DNA of 64,000 bases from Angomonas deanei (lineage: Eukaryota > Euglenozoa > Kinetoplastea > Trypanosomatida > Trypanosomatidae). Made by a program: the position numbers and the translations under genes. Below, piece after piece: positions 30,642 through 40,481 of this stretch. The notes below the pieces were generated by a model, which worked only from the letters and a program-made list of their open reading frames with translations, ran no database searches and was not told the origin of the DNA. The stretch is taken from the NCBI GenBank assembly GCA_903995115.1, contig LR877152.1, positions 310,001 to 374,000 on the forward strand, written 5' to 3'. The first letter of the stretch is position 1. Each line of letters opens with the position of its first letter.

Positions 30642-31167
30642 TTAGTGGCGGGGCTGCTGGCCCTGCTGCTGCTGCTGTTGCTGTTGCTGCTGCTGCTGCA
30701 TCATGTACTGCTGCTGCTGGATGGCCATCATCTGCTGAGGGCTGTAGGCGGCCTGCTGAGGGTAGCCCCCAAAGTTGCCATAGTAGCCAGCGGCGGCCAT
30801 GTTCATCTGGTTGCCGAACTGGAGGGGCACCACCGCCGTTGTTGTTGCGCTGACGCTGGTTGCCAGAGGCGGCGAGGGCGACCTTGAGGCGCTTGTTGAT
30901 GAGGCTGAAGCCGTTGAACTCGTTAATCGCCTGCTGGGCGCTGGCGGCGGACTGGTACTTCACGAAGCCATATCCACGGCTCTGGCGGGTGTCGCGGTCG
31001 CAGACAATCTTGACGCTCTCGATGGGGCCGCAGCGCTCAAAGAGGGAGCGGATCTGCACCTCATCGACGGTGGTGGGGATGTAGTTCACCATCAGGTTGC
31101 GGGTGTACTCGGGCTCGGGGTTGAAGGGCTGCTGGGCGCCGGCGACGGGTTGCTGCTGTTGGGCCAT
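30642..31167 (-). CDS. UBP1: RRM protein UBP1-like, frame interrupted by one base
   Basis: Starts at ATG 31167 (MAQQQQPVAGAQQPFNPEPE). A single RRM follows at about residues 20-100, with RNP2 NLMVNYIP and RNP1 RGYGFVKY, and the typical end KRLKVALAASG. This matches the trypanosomatid U-rich RNA-binding protein family (UBP1/UBP2/RBP3). After NNNGGG the simple frame becomes Arg/Ala-rich, while the +1 frame gives the expected tail: FGNQMNMAAAGYYGNFGG, then PQQ repeats, a run of twelve Gln and the end GQQPRH. One extra C in the four-base run (plus strand GGGG at 30824-30827) explains this. UBP1 binds AU-rich elements in 3' UTRs and forms RNPs in the cytoplasm. The neighbours UBP2-like and RBP3 make a conserved cluster. 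Confidence 0.85.
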
Positions 31168-32706
31168 TGGAAGATAGTAAAAGGAGAAAAGACGTGCAAA
31201 AAAATAAAAAAGAAACTAGAGAAAGGAAAAGAGAAATAATAGGATGGTGCAAGATTATGAATCTTTGATGCAGTTGGTGTGAGGACCATCCGAAAACAAC
31301 AATAATAATAATAAAATAATAATAATTAAACTTCTTTTTAAAACTCGTCTCAACAGTATAATGAATTATAAGAATATGTTTTTTGAAGATGCATTAAAGC
31401 TGAATGGAAAGCATGGATAAGGAAAGTAATGGAATCGATATATTTTTGCATTATTCCCTCCTTTTTTATTATTATTATTTATTTATTATCATACACGCCT
31501 GTAGACGTATATTGTTCTTCTTCACGACACACGTAGAGATAAGGTGATCACACTCGTTAACTATACAATAAAAATAAAGAAACGAAAAAAAAAAAAATGA
31601 TAAGGAAAATCATATAACACACAACCAGATTCTCTAGAGAAAGAGAACGAAATAAAAAAAAATAAAAAAAGAGGAGCGAAACGCTGTCGTATATATTTTA
31701 GACTTTATAAATATATGGTTTTACAGTTTTTCTCCTTTTTTTACTTTTTTTTCTTCTCGTTACACTTCTCGATTGTCTGTAGTAGGTTCAATCCATTGTC
31801 GTGTCGCCATTTACGTTATCTGTCTTTTCTTTTTAAAATATATAAATTCTTTTTTTTTTTTTTTTACGCTCTCTCACTTCTCTCTTTTTTTCCTTTGCTC
31901 GATTTACTGTATTGTTTTTTTTTTATTATTATTATTATTTTGATGTTGTTTCTTTCATCGTGTGGAACGATCAGCAGTACGGTGATACAAACTCGAAAAG
32001 ATTAAAAAAAAAAAAAAAAACATCATCGGAAAGTAAGAGAGGAAAAAAAAAAAAAGCAAGTGTATAAATCTAACACCGCCCGCCACTATCCTAGAAAGAA
32101 TACTGACATCACGGCCTATACAAAAAAAAATGAAAAAAAAAAAAAAAGTAAGCAAAACATGTTTGCCTTTTAGTTTTCTTTTTACAACACTGTTTTCTTG
32201 CACAGAAGCACGATCTAACGCGCCTGTTTTATATAGATCATACACTTTTTTTTTTTTTTGTAATTTTACTCCTTTTGATTTAGTTTTCATCTTTTGGTGT
32301 CTTTCCCTCTTTTGTTTGTTATTATTAATTACTATATATATATATTCCCGTCTTCGCGTGATTTCCATTCACTAAAATTATCTTTTGTTGTTGTTTCTCA
32401 TTTTTTTTTTTTTGGCCAACGTCTTTCCTTTTTTTTATCAACGTATACTTCTTACACAATTATTCCCTATTTATTTTTGTTATTTTCTGTTTTTTTTTTA
32501 TATATATTATTTTCTGTTCTGTTTCTTTTTTTTAGTTTTAAAATATAATATATATATTTTCCTACTTTTTCTTTTACCACATTTCTTTACTTTCATTAAA
32601 TGTTGCAGTTACCGTATTTTATATTATACTTTTTCACGTTTTTTTTGTCCATTTTTTTTTTCCGTTTTTTATATATTTTTTTTTTTTCATTTTTGTCCAT
32701 TGTCTT
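31168..32706. other. Long T- and A-rich intergenic region; UBP2 3' UTR
   Basis: About 1,540 bases without a credible gene. Composition is extreme, with repeated runs such as those near 31580-31592, 31850-31865, 32001-32016 and 32120-32150, and a (TA)n stretch near 32335-32346. Open frames here are runs of Phe and Lys and are artefacts of composition. It should contain the UBP2 3' UTR and the UBP1 splice acceptor just upstream of 31168. Confidence 0.6.
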
Positions 32707-33261
32707 TTACTTTTGCTGAGGAGGGTAGCCGCCCTGCTGGGGGTATCCCTGCTGAGGAGGATAGCCACCATAGTTACCGCCCATGGGGGCGCCGGGAGGA
32801 CCTTGCATGTATTGCTGAGGCATACGCTGCTGGTGCTGCTGAGGATAGCCGCCCTGCTGACCGTAGAACCCACCGCCACCGCGGGGCTGGTTGTTGTAGT
32901 TCTGGAAGCCGCGGTTGTTGTTGTAGCCACCACGGGATTGGTTGCCCTCGGCGGCGAGACCCACCTTCAGACGCTTCGTCCCGACCTCGTAGCCGTTGAG
33001 CTTCTGGATGGCCGCCTGCGCGCTGGCCGACTGCTTGTACTTGACGAAGCCATAGCCACGGCTCTGTCCGGTGGAGCGGTCGGTGATAATTTTGATGCTC
33101 TCGATCTCACCGAAGGGCTCGAAGATGGAACTGACGTTGGACTCGTCAAGGTCGATGGGGATGTAGTTCACAATAAGGTTTCGGAGCGCATCGGGCTCTA
33201 GTCCCTCCTGCTGCTGCTGTGGGTTATACTGTTGTTGGGGGTCCTGCTGCATCTGCTGCAT
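32707..33261 (-). CDS. UBP2: RRM protein UBP2-like
   Basis: A 184-residue protein. A Gln-rich N-terminus leads into one RRM (about residues 27-105): RNP2 LIVNYIPI, RNP1 RGYGFVKY, ending KRLKVGLAAEGNQ. The C-terminus is low-complexity, first RGG/NN-rich (RGGYNNNRGFQNYNNQPRGG) and then PQQ/GYPQQ repeats. Family: U-rich RNA-binding proteins of trypanosomatids, which stabilise or destabilise AU-rich mRNAs. Its RRM differs more from the neighbouring UBP1-like RRM than I would expect between T. brucei UBP1 and UBP2, so calling it UBP2 rests on position between RBP3 and UBP1. Start could also be the second Met (MQQDPQQ). Confidence 0.7.
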   Translation of the reverse strand: MQQMQQDPQQQYNPQQQQEGLEPDALRNLIVNYIPIDLDESNVSSIFEPFGEIESIKIITDRSTGQSRGYGFVKYKQSASAQAAIQKLNGYEVGTKRLKVGLAAEGNQSRGGYNNNRGFQNYNNQPRGGGGFYGQQGGYPQQHQQRMPQQYMQGPPGAPMGGNYGGYPPQQGYPQQGGYPPQQK

Positions 33262-33484
33262 CTGTCACTGTATGGGTGTTTTGGGGGGTTTGAAAAGAGT
33301 AAGTATAAAAAGTAACGAATTGAATCGCAAATTTTAACTGTGAAAATGAAAAAAAAAAAAAAAAAGGTGAATGGAGGGAAAAGAGATGATAGTATAACCG
33401 AAAGCAATCGGCTTCAACAAAACTAAAAAAAAAAAAAAAACTTCACTAATGAGAAACAGTGATGATTTCATTTTTTATAGCAGA

Positions 33485-34612
33485 TCAGCAGTGAGTGGAT
33501 AACTCTGTTCGGAGAGACACCAGTCGACGCAGCAGCGCCAGCAGCACCGCTGTCCTACTCCCATCACTATCCTCCAAGGACGACAACTCCCTTTCGATGG
33601 ATGCGTACTGTCCAGTCCGGTAACCTTGCGCCCTCTCCTCCTCTGTTTGTGCACCCTGAATAGTTCTCGTGAGCGTCCGCAGGCTGTCATTGTAGGTCTC
33701 CTCCAGAAGGGAAAGTTTTTCCTGTTGACCTTCCAGGTATGCCTGTACGGTAACCGCCAGGACGCCTTCTTCCTCCCCCAAGCTCAGTAGTGGCAGCTCA
33801 CCCTCCGACTGTCCCTCCTTGAACCAACTCGTGAACTCTAGCACCTGTGCCCTCTCCCGCTCTGTCACTCCGGTTGCCCCCATGCTGCGTCTGGCAAACT
33901 CTCTCAGTACCGTGAAGCACTGCCGCAAGTGTTGCTTGCTGTGAGGATCGGTCACGGCGGTCATTGGAAGGGAAGAGGCGAGACGGTAGAGGAAGTGCAG
34001 GGCGAGAGTAAAGTAAGACCGCGGACGGGAGACAGCGCAGAGGGTACGGGCACACCACCACAGGAGGGAGCGCAGCACCCGCACCGAGAGGAGATTAGGA
34101 CCATCTTGTACCTCTGCAGATAGCTGTCGGAGGAAAGGAGGGGCGACCTGTAGCAGCTGGGTGAGATCGTCCTGACAGGAGACCACCACCGCATCCCCCA
34201 ACTCGATCAACCGTCTGCACACCAGCAGAAACAGCGAGGGGGGTGGTGCGCCCTCCACACAGCTTGCGGTCCTTGTGGTTAGTGAAATGAGCAGCTGGCA
34301 TAGTGGGGCGGAGGACTGTACTGGTGTAGGGTACACTTGACCGATATGCGCCATGCCGGCCCACAAGGACGACACGTCGTATCCCTGGTCCTCCCCGTCC
34401 CCAACCCTATTTAAAATCGTGGAAAATAGGTGAAACAGTGAATCGGTAAAGCGCAAGACATTATGGTCTTCCTTTTCTTGGCAGTAGAGCAAGTGGAAGA
34501 GGTGCGCCATGGGTAAGGACCGCAAGTACGCAGAGGCCTCTTCAGAGGGATCTGTCCTGAGGAGATGCTCTACGGTGACGGTCCTGAGGTCCACATGGGG
34601 AAGGGTACTCAT
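33485..34612 (-). CDS. Helical protein of unknown function between UBP2 and RBP3
   Basis: A 375-residue, Leu-rich, almost entirely helical protein (MSTLPHVDLRTVTVEHLLRT). The pattern of amphipathic helices suggests an armadillo/HEAT-like fold, with a coiled segment near the C-terminus (QEKLSLLEETYNDSLRTL). No catalytic motif, transmembrane segment or targeting signal is evident. Codon composition matches neighbours and the frame is intact over its length. I recall a hypothetical gene at this position in T. brucei, but I do not recognise a family. Confidence 0.65.
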   Translation of the reverse strand: MSTLPHVDLRTVTVEHLLRTDPSEEASAYLRSLPMAHLFHLLYCQEKEDHNVLRFTDSLFHLFSTILNRVGDGEDQGYDVSSLWAGMAHIGQVYPTPVQSSAPLCQLLISLTTRTASCVEGAPPPSLFLLVCRRLIELGDAVVVSCQDDLTQLLQVAPPFLRQLSAEVQDGPNLLSVRVLRSLLWWCARTLCAVSRPRSYFTLALHFLYRLASSLPMTAVTDPHSKQHLRQCFTVLREFARRSMGATGVTERERAQVLEFTSWFKEGQSEGELPLLSLGEEEGVLAVTVQAYLEGQQEKLSLLEETYNDSLRTLTRTIQGAQTEEERAQGYRTGQYASIERELSSLEDSDGSRTAVLLALLRRLVSLRTELSTHC

Positions 34613-35110
34613 TTCTGTTTGTGGTGGGTAAAAATTTGTTGTTTTTTTTGAGCTGGGTATCGTGTCAATCTAAAAAACAAAATAGGGGGAAGGTAAAGAC
34701 ATTTCATTATCTTCACTGTAGTGGAATACAACTCTTTTATTCTATACGGGACTTTATGATTTTTTTTCGTTTGAATGTAGCATTAACAATAATGTAGTGG
34801 AAAATGTATACAAATTGATGTGAAATGCTTCACGGTTCATAAAAAAAAAAAAAGTTCATAATGTGTTCGGCAATTCAAAAAAGATTTGTTTGATTATTCT
34901 TCCTTTTTTTCCCTTCATTTCTATAACTAGTTCGGAAGATGCAGATGCTTTTTGCAAAGCACAATAAACAAAACTACGGCACCAAAAAAAAAAGGAGTGA
35001 CACTAATAAATAGACGTGAACGGGATTGTAAAACAAAAAATCGAAAAAAGTTTTGTTATTCTACTTATTTTATATGGTATGTTCTGGTTTTTGTTTTTTT
35101 GTTTCTCTTT
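34613..35110. other. AT-rich spacer; RBP3 3' UTR
   Basis: About 500 bases of AT-rich sequence with A/T runs near 34841-34853, 34904-34911 and 34984-34993. Presumed RBP3 3' UTR and splice region for the following gene. No gene seen. Confidence 0.5.
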
Positions 35111-35689
35111 TTACTGTGTGTACGCGTAGGCGCTCCCACCGTAGGCGGGTTGGTTGTACGACGCCCCATACTGCTCCCCGCCGGTCAGCGCGGCCTGACT
35201 CCGGTACATGTATTCCAACGTCTGTTGCTGCGGGGCACTAAACGCGGTGGCCGATCCCTTCATTGCCTCGTACGCCTCCTTCGCGGCCGTCACGCTCGCA
35301 TAACCCACCTTTAACTTCTTCCCTGCTATCGTGGAGCGATTTAAATAGGAGATGGCGTACGTGGCGGAAAAGAAGAATTGAAACAACACAAATCCATACC
35401 CACGACTCTCCCCTGTCACCTTGTCGTAAATAATCTTCACCTTTTCTATGGGGCCGAACTGGCCAAACAGGTTCATCAGCTGCACCTCGTCCATGAAGGG
35501 GGGGAGGTAGTTGACAATTAAGTTTCGCAGCGCGTCCGGGTCGGAGGCCGGGACGTGGGCCTGCTGCTGGGCTGGAGGAGCGTGCGGATGACTACTGCTA
35601 GGGGTAGGGCTAGTGGCGGGGGTGAGTTCTCCGTCCTCCATCCCTACTGGCTTTAGCTGGGGGGTGGAACTGCTACTGGTCTTTGACAT
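35111..35689 (-). CDS. RBP3: RNA-binding protein RBP3-like (RRM)
   Basis: A 192-residue protein. The N-terminus is Ser/Pro/Thr-rich (MSKTSSSSTPQLKPVGMEDG). One RRM at about residues 52-130 has RNP2 NLIVNYLPP and RNP1 RGYGFVLF, ending KKLKVGYASVTAAKEAYEA. The tail is Gln/Tyr/Ala-rich (YGASYNQPAYGGSAYAY). This fits trypanosomatid RBP3, a cytoplasmic mRNA-binding relative of UBP1/2. The RRM has an unusual FQFFFSATYAIS segment where UBP proteins have KSAASAQQAI. Position next to the ABC transporter and SCD6 agrees with the known order. Confidence 0.75.
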   Translation of the reverse strand: MSKTSSSSTPQLKPVGMEDGELTPATSPTPSSSHPHAPPAQQQAHVPASDPDALRNLIVNYLPPFMDEVQLMNLFGQFGPIEKVKIIYDKVTGESRGYGFVLFQFFFSATYAISYLNRSTIAGKKLKVGYASVTAAKEAYEAMKGSATAFSAPQQQTLEYMYRSQAALTGGEQYGASYNQPAYGGSAYAYTQ

Positions 35690-36276
35690 GCTCTCAATAA
35701 GTAGTTCGGCAAAGAAATAAGTTTTTTTTTTTGATGTGTGTTATTGTTGTTTCAAATGGAAGAATAAATGACGGCTCCTAAATACGAAAAAAAAAAAAAG
35801 GATAATGGAAGTGCTAAAAGTAAACAAATTATTTTTGACTAAGGTTCGTGTTTTGATTTTTTTTTTTTTTGTTAGAGAAAGTTATTTTACTTTAAAACGG
35901 GGGAGGGAACAACGGAAAAAAAAAATTTGGGGAAAAAAAATTCTGTTGTTTAATATTATCGATTTAAATAAAGACGGATTGAATAATTTTGACAAGTACT
36001 ACGGAAATAGAATAGTATACCTAGAAGAGGAAAAGAAGAGAAAGAAAATGGGAATGTATACTATATTATTCCTCCTCCGATAGATGCTGCGAAAATGGTA
36101 GCGAAACAACCACAAGGAGTGATACTCCGTTATTTATTTATTTTTTTTTTTTACTTATATTTATAGACTGTTTAAGTGTTCGATATAAACTATAGGAAAT
36201 GTAAAGAAAAACTTCATTTAAAAAAAAAAAAAGCTTTTATCAGTATGGATTCTCTTCTTTTTTATTATTTTTCTGA
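35690..36276. other. AT-rich spacer; ABC transporter 3' UTR
   Basis: About 590 bases of AT-rich sequence with A/T runs near 35720, 35788-35800, 35859-35870, 36142-36151 and 36219-36231. One 92-codon plus-strand frame here is Lys/Ile/Phe-rich and looks accidental. Presumed 3' UTR of the ABC gene plus RBP3 splice acceptor. Confidence 0.5.
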
Positions 36277-38289
36277 CTACGCCGTCTTCTTTTCTTCTTC
36301 ACTGTTGGGTGGCAGCTCCTTCGTCGTTTCCGCGTCCTCGGCGTCCGGCTGTAACCCTACAATCTGCTGAAACAGCTTCGTCTTGGAGACCTCCTCAAAC
36401 GTCCCCTCGAGGGCGACGGCGCCGTTATTCAGCACGACAATGCGGTCTGCCTTACGGATCATACTCAGCTTGTGCGCAAACATCAAAACAGTCTTTTGGC
36501 TCTTCTTGTTCGTCTTGGCTTCCTCGATCAAGCGAGAGATGGCCTCGTGGACGACAATCTCACTCTCGCTGTCGAGCGCGGAGGTGGCCTCGTCAAGGAT
36601 GGTGATATGGGGGTTGCGCACCAACGCCCTGGCAATCGCAATACGCTGTTTCTGCCCACCAGACAGACTCCTACCATTCTCCCCGACAAAGGTGTCGTAG
36701 CCATCGGGTAAGGAGGAAATGAAGTCGTGTGCGTTGGCCTTCACGGCGGCCTCCACGATGGTGGCATACAGCCAACGGTCGATCGGCTCCCCCCACTGAC
36801 GCTCCGGTACACCGTAGGCAATGTTCTGCGCAATAGTGCCACCAAAGAGGACGGGCTCCTGACCCACATAGCCAATCTTACTATGCAGCCAGCTGCTCTT
36901 AATGTCCGACACCTTGTGCCCCTCAATGAGCACATCCCCAGCGTTGGGCTCGTAGAGCTTCAGCAAAAGGAGGGCGAGAGACGACTTGCCAGACCCGCTC
37001 GGGCCGACCACGCAGGTGCACATGGACGGCTGCACGGTGAGGGACAGCTTATCGAAAATGGGCGCCTCCGGGCGGGTGGGGTAGGCGAAGCTGACATTGT
37101 CAAACGTAATCTTCCAGTTGTCCACCTTGGGGACGAGCTGCTTGGCGGACTCCTCCGCCTTGGCCAGCGCCTCCGCCTTGTCGAGAATATCGTACAAGCG
37201 CAGCGAGGCACCGTACCCCTTGTTGATGTCCGTCGCCAGGTTGGTGAGACCCATGAGACCAATCCCGCAGTACACGGAGTAGAGCATGAAAGAGAAGAGG
37301 ACACCAGGGGTGAGGCTGCCAGAGGCGACGAGCATGGAGCCCGCCCACATGACGCAGTACATGGCGCCATACCCGACGGTGTGAAGGGAGGCGACATAGC
37401 CGGCATTCCAGGTCAACATGGTCATACTGAGGTCAAAGACACGGTCCACCTTCTTCCCATACCACGACTCCTCCTGTAGCTCCGACCCGAACGCCTTCAC
37501 GGTGCGAATGTTGGACAGCCGCTCCTCCGCGACGGTGCCCATCTCCGCCATCGCGTCCTGCATGTTGTGCTGCAACTTGCGAATATAACGGCCGTAGTAC
37601 CCCGCGAAGATGGCCAGCGGGGGAATCATGCACACAATCACGCTCGTCAGGAGGGGGGAGAAGTAGAGCATGATGCTCACACTACCCACCGTCTGCAGAA
37701 GGTTCTTGCTGCCAGACGTGACGGCCTCCGTGAGGGAACTGCCCACCACATTGCAGTCCATCGACAGACGCTGCACGAGGGCACCGGTGCGGTTCTCGGG
37801 GGTGTCAAAAAAAGCGGTTGGCTGCTTCAGAATACTGTTATACAGCTTTTTACGAAGTTTGGCAATAATGCTCTCGCCGGACTTGCCAATGAAGTAGAGA
37901 CGGGTGTAGTTACCGACGGCACACACGGTGAACCAGGCGAGGAGCTGCATGGAGGTCCCTATCGGCATTTCACCTTTACTAGCATAGTCGATCAGAGAGC
38001 CAAAGCCAGCAGGGATGGCGAGGGTCGCCGCACTGTACAGAAAGACACCGCAGACGGCGCCCGCGATCTGGGGGGCTTGATCCCGTGCTGCGTACAAGTA
38101 CCGCTTGAAGCTACCTTGGCGGGTTTCTGGTTCCGTCACGTACAGTAACGTCTTGGGGGAGGCCTTTGGTCGCTGGGAGGGGACGGCGGCCCCAAAGTCG
38201 GTTTGTAACTTTACATGCGAGGTGAATCGTCTAATGTCTCGCAGGGCCGAATGCACCATTGGCCTCCATACTAACTGGGACGAACGCAT
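36277..38289 (-). CDS. ABCB-type half transporter, MDL1/ABCB10-like, probably mitochondrial
   Basis: About 670 residues from ATG 38289 (MRSSQLVWRPMVHSALRDIR), a basic N-terminus suited to mitochondrial import; a TTG at 38307 and an in-frame ATG ten codons later are alternatives. One transmembrane domain with about six helices (IAGAVCGVFLYSAATLAIPA, then LAWFTVCAVGNYTRLYFIG and others) is followed by one nucleotide-binding domain: Walker A GPSGSGKSSLALLLL, Q-loop GYVGQEPVLFGG, signature LSGGQKQRIAIARAL, Walker B ITILDEATSAL, H-loop FAHKL. The set is complete, so it should be active as a dimer. The transmembrane part (GALVQRLSMDCNVVG, then AEERLSNIRTVKAFGSE) resembles MDL1/ABCB10 rather than ATM1. 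Substrate unknown; peptide export or haem-related roles are known in the family. Confidence 0.8.
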   Translation of the reverse strand: MRSSQLVWRPMVHSALRDIRRFTSHVKLQTDFGAAVPSQRPKASPKTLLYVTEPETRQGSFKRYLYAARDQAPQIAGAVCGVFLYSAATLAIPAGFGSLIDYASKGEMPIGTSMQLLAWFTVCAVGNYTRLYFIGKSGESIIAKLRKKLYNSILKQPTAFFDTPENRTGALVQRLSMDCNVVGSSLTEAVTSGSKNLLQTVGSVSIMLYFSPLLTSVIVCMIPPLAIFAGYYGRYIRKLQHNMQDAMAEMGTVAEERLSNIRTVKAFGSELQEESWYGKKVDRVFDLSMTMLTWNAGYVASLHTVGYGAMYCVMWAGSMLVASGSLTPGVLFSFMLYSVYCGIGLMGLTNLATDINKGYGASLRLYDILDKAEALAKAEESAKQLVPKVDNWKITFDNVSFAYPTRPEAPIFDKLSLTVQPSMCTCVVGPSGSGKSSLALLLLKLYEPNAGDVLIEGHKVSDIKSSWLHSKIGYVGQEPVLFGGTIAQNIAYGVPERQWGEPIDRWLYATIVEAAVKANAHDFISSLPDGYDTFVGENGRSLSGGQKQRIAIARALVRNPHITILDEATSALDSESEIVVHEAISRLIEEAKTNKKSQKTVLMFAHKLSMIRKADRIVVLNNGAVALEGTFEEVSKTKLFQQIVGLQPDAEDAETTKELPPNSEEEKKTA

Positions 38290-39347
38290 CGATAGAAACA
38301 ACGCCAATGAAAAAGAAAAGGCAAACGCGTGAAAACAAAAAAAAGGTGTACTCTATTGTTAGAGGAGGAGGGAGGAATAGAAAAGGTGGAAACAACAACA
38401 CCACGTTTGAGTGGGCAACACTTCACAACGCTTCAAATGAAACAACACCCAAAAAAAAAAAAATTCAGACCGCAATATGAAAAAAAAAAAAAGGAGAAAA
38501 TCAGATATTAGTTTTGTCATCCATATATAGTGTAGCTTTTGCCTGCTTTTTGCTTAACTTTCATTGTTCTTCTTGTGGATCCTTTCCCTCCACTTTTGTT
38601 CGTGGAAGAAACATGAATATTCACCCATGTACGTGGCGAACGACAATGAATAAAAAGTTCAACAAAAGAAGAGAAAACAAAGTTCAAAAAGAAATATATA
38701 TATATTATACTAAGCGTACCCCAAAATGGTTTTCCTTTTGAATTTCTCGTTATAATTTCTTCTTATGAATAAACACTAAAAAAATCAAAGTAAACATAAA
38801 GATAAAAATAAGATTTATATATGAAAAAAAAAAAAAGGGTGTTGGTCGCTTCATATCCGCGAAATGCTCGTTTTTTTCTTTTCCTTTCCTTTTAAACAAT
38901 TGTTTTAGAATATTTAAAAAGAAACAGAAAACGAAAAGGAAACATAAAAAAACAAAAAAATGTTTAATGAACTCACTTCTGTGTTGTTCGATACTCGTCG
39001 GGTTCTTTTGAAAGTTTAAGTATTTTTATGCCTCAAAAATCAAACATCTTTTTTCACGTTATCAAATATGGTTCTTCGTGGAGGACTGTTGTTTGTTTTA
39101 ATTATCTCACTTTTTTTTTTTTTTCGTTTTTTGGAAATATTTACACGATTTGCCTTGTCATTTGCTTATTTCAAAGCCGAACACAATAACAACTAAAAAA
39201 AAAAAAAAGGAGTCGTTCAACAAAGGAACAGGTTATTCTGACAGAAGAGCGTTTTCTATACAACAAAACAAAACAGAGAGATAAGTAAACAAAAAGATGT
39301 GATGATCTATCGAATGAAAAAACAAAAACACTTTCCTTACTCTCTCT
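38290..39347. other. Long AT-rich intergenic region; SCD6 3' UTR
   Basis: About 1,060 bases without a credible gene. Contains A/T runs near 38334-38344, 38449-38463, 38480-38492, 38822-38835, 39110-39124 and 39195-39208, and a short (TA) run near 38697-38706. Likely the SCD6 3' UTR and the ABC transporter splice-acceptor region (pyrimidine-rich sense strand at about 38310-38370). Confidence 0.55.
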
Positions 39348-40208
39348 TTAGTATCTGTTGAAGCGTCCACGGCCACCGCGGCCGCGCCCACCGCCGCCAC
39401 GACGGAAGCGCATGTTGCCTACCATGTCCGCCCCGAAGGTCTCCTGGTCCGCGCGCTTCATGTCATCACGGTCTTGACGGGGGTTTCGCTGGTCCTTCTG
39501 ATCGCAGGAGATAGTGTCGAAGAAATCAGCCGACTTGTCGTACGTGCTATCCTTCTTGGCCTCCTCCTTGGCCTTGTGGAACTCGTCCTTCTTCTTCTCG
39601 AACTCTTCACGACTCTTCTCAAAGTCAAAGTCTTCCTTGAAGCGTTCCTTGCGGCTGTCGTCGGCCGCCTCGAACTCCATACCGGTGTGGGCGTGACCAC
39701 CGCGGCCACCACGACGACCACGATAGCCGCCGCCGCCACCACCACGGTGATAACCACCACCGCGACCGCCGCCACGACCCCCACGACCACGGTAACCGCC
39801 GTGGTGGTAGTTGTCGTTGTTGTTGTGGCGTCGGTTTCCTTGGTAGCCACCGCCGCCGCGGGCGTGCTGGGTACTAGGGGCCTCGTCGTAGAAGTCGCGC
39901 GCGGCGGGGCGGTTGTTACCGGCTCTACCGGGCTGGGAGCTCACGATGGCGGGGTCCCCGTGGGGCTGCTTGAACACGGTGAGGTTGCGAATATCAGACC
40001 CGCGGAAGACGATATTGGCGTAGACCTGCTCGCTGGAGGGGACCTCGTTGCCACCCCTGGCGCGTCCCTCGGTACCCCTAATACGGACATCGCGCAGGGT
40101 AACGGTGTTAGTATCGGCATCGACGCTGTCGAGCAAACCCTCGTAGCGGATTTCTGATTTACTGGTCAGGGAAAGGAAACTTCCGATAGTCGGGGTATCT
40201 CCGTCCAT
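39348..40208 (-). CDS. SCD6: SCD6 / Lsm14-family P-body protein
   Basis: A 286-residue protein. The N-terminal Lsm14-type domain (about 5-82) reads GSFLSLTSKSEIRYEGLLDS, then NTVTLRDVRIRGTEGR and VFRGSDIRNLTVFKQ. A Gly/Arg-rich centre (GRGGGRGGGYHRGGGGGGYR) follows, then the hallmark C-terminal motifs: FDF (KEDFDFEKSREEFEKKKDEF), FFD (KSADFFDTIS) and TFG (DQETFGADM), and an RGG tail. SCD6/RAP55/Lsm14 represses translation and nucleates P-bodies, binding DHH1 through the FDF part. In T. brucei SCD6 is a core P-body component. It heads the cluster SCD6 - ABC - RBP3 - x - UBP2 - UBP1. The ATG at 40208 follows T-rich sense sequence. Confidence 0.95.
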   Translation of the reverse strand: MDGDTPTIGSFLSLTSKSEIRYEGLLDSVDADTNTVTLRDVRIRGTEGRARGGNEVPSSEQVYANIVFRGSDIRNLTVFKQPHGDPAIVSSQPGRAGNNRPAARDFYDEAPSTQHARGGGGYQGNRRHNNNDNYHHGGYRGRGGRGGGRGGGYHRGGGGGGYRGRRGGRGGHAHTGMEFEAADDSRKERFKEDFDFEKSREEFEKKKDEFHKAKEEAKKDSTYDKSADFFDTISCDQKDQRNPRQDRDDMKRADQETFGADMVGNMRFRRGGGGRGRGGRGRFNRY

Positions 40209-40481
40209 TGTTATTTTGAATAATAGATTATCTTTTAAATAAGATTATTTATAGAAATATTGGTTTTATTTTATTATTTTTGTATTTGCTAGAACTACTG
40301 TTGATGTATATGGAATGTAAGAAAAAAAAAAGGGGGGATGAAATACTACGTGCCGTCACCCTTTTTAGAAGGATAAAACGAGTACATCCAGTCAAAAGTC
40401 AGCTTCTTCATTTTGTGATGTTGTTCACGGAGTCTTATTATACATGCAATAAATGTGTGTCTGTGTGTGTATTTACCGTTC

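Noticed and set aside
29139-32706. AT-rich spacers with long A runs as retroposon tails (SIDER- or SLACS-like elements)
   Set aside because: No target-site duplications, no conserved element body and no reverse-transcriptase coding sequence. The runs are present in every spacer and match splice tracts.
38290-39347. tRNA or small RNA genes in the longer spacers
   Set aside because: No cloverleaf with A- and B-box elements could be found by eye in these AT-rich stretches.
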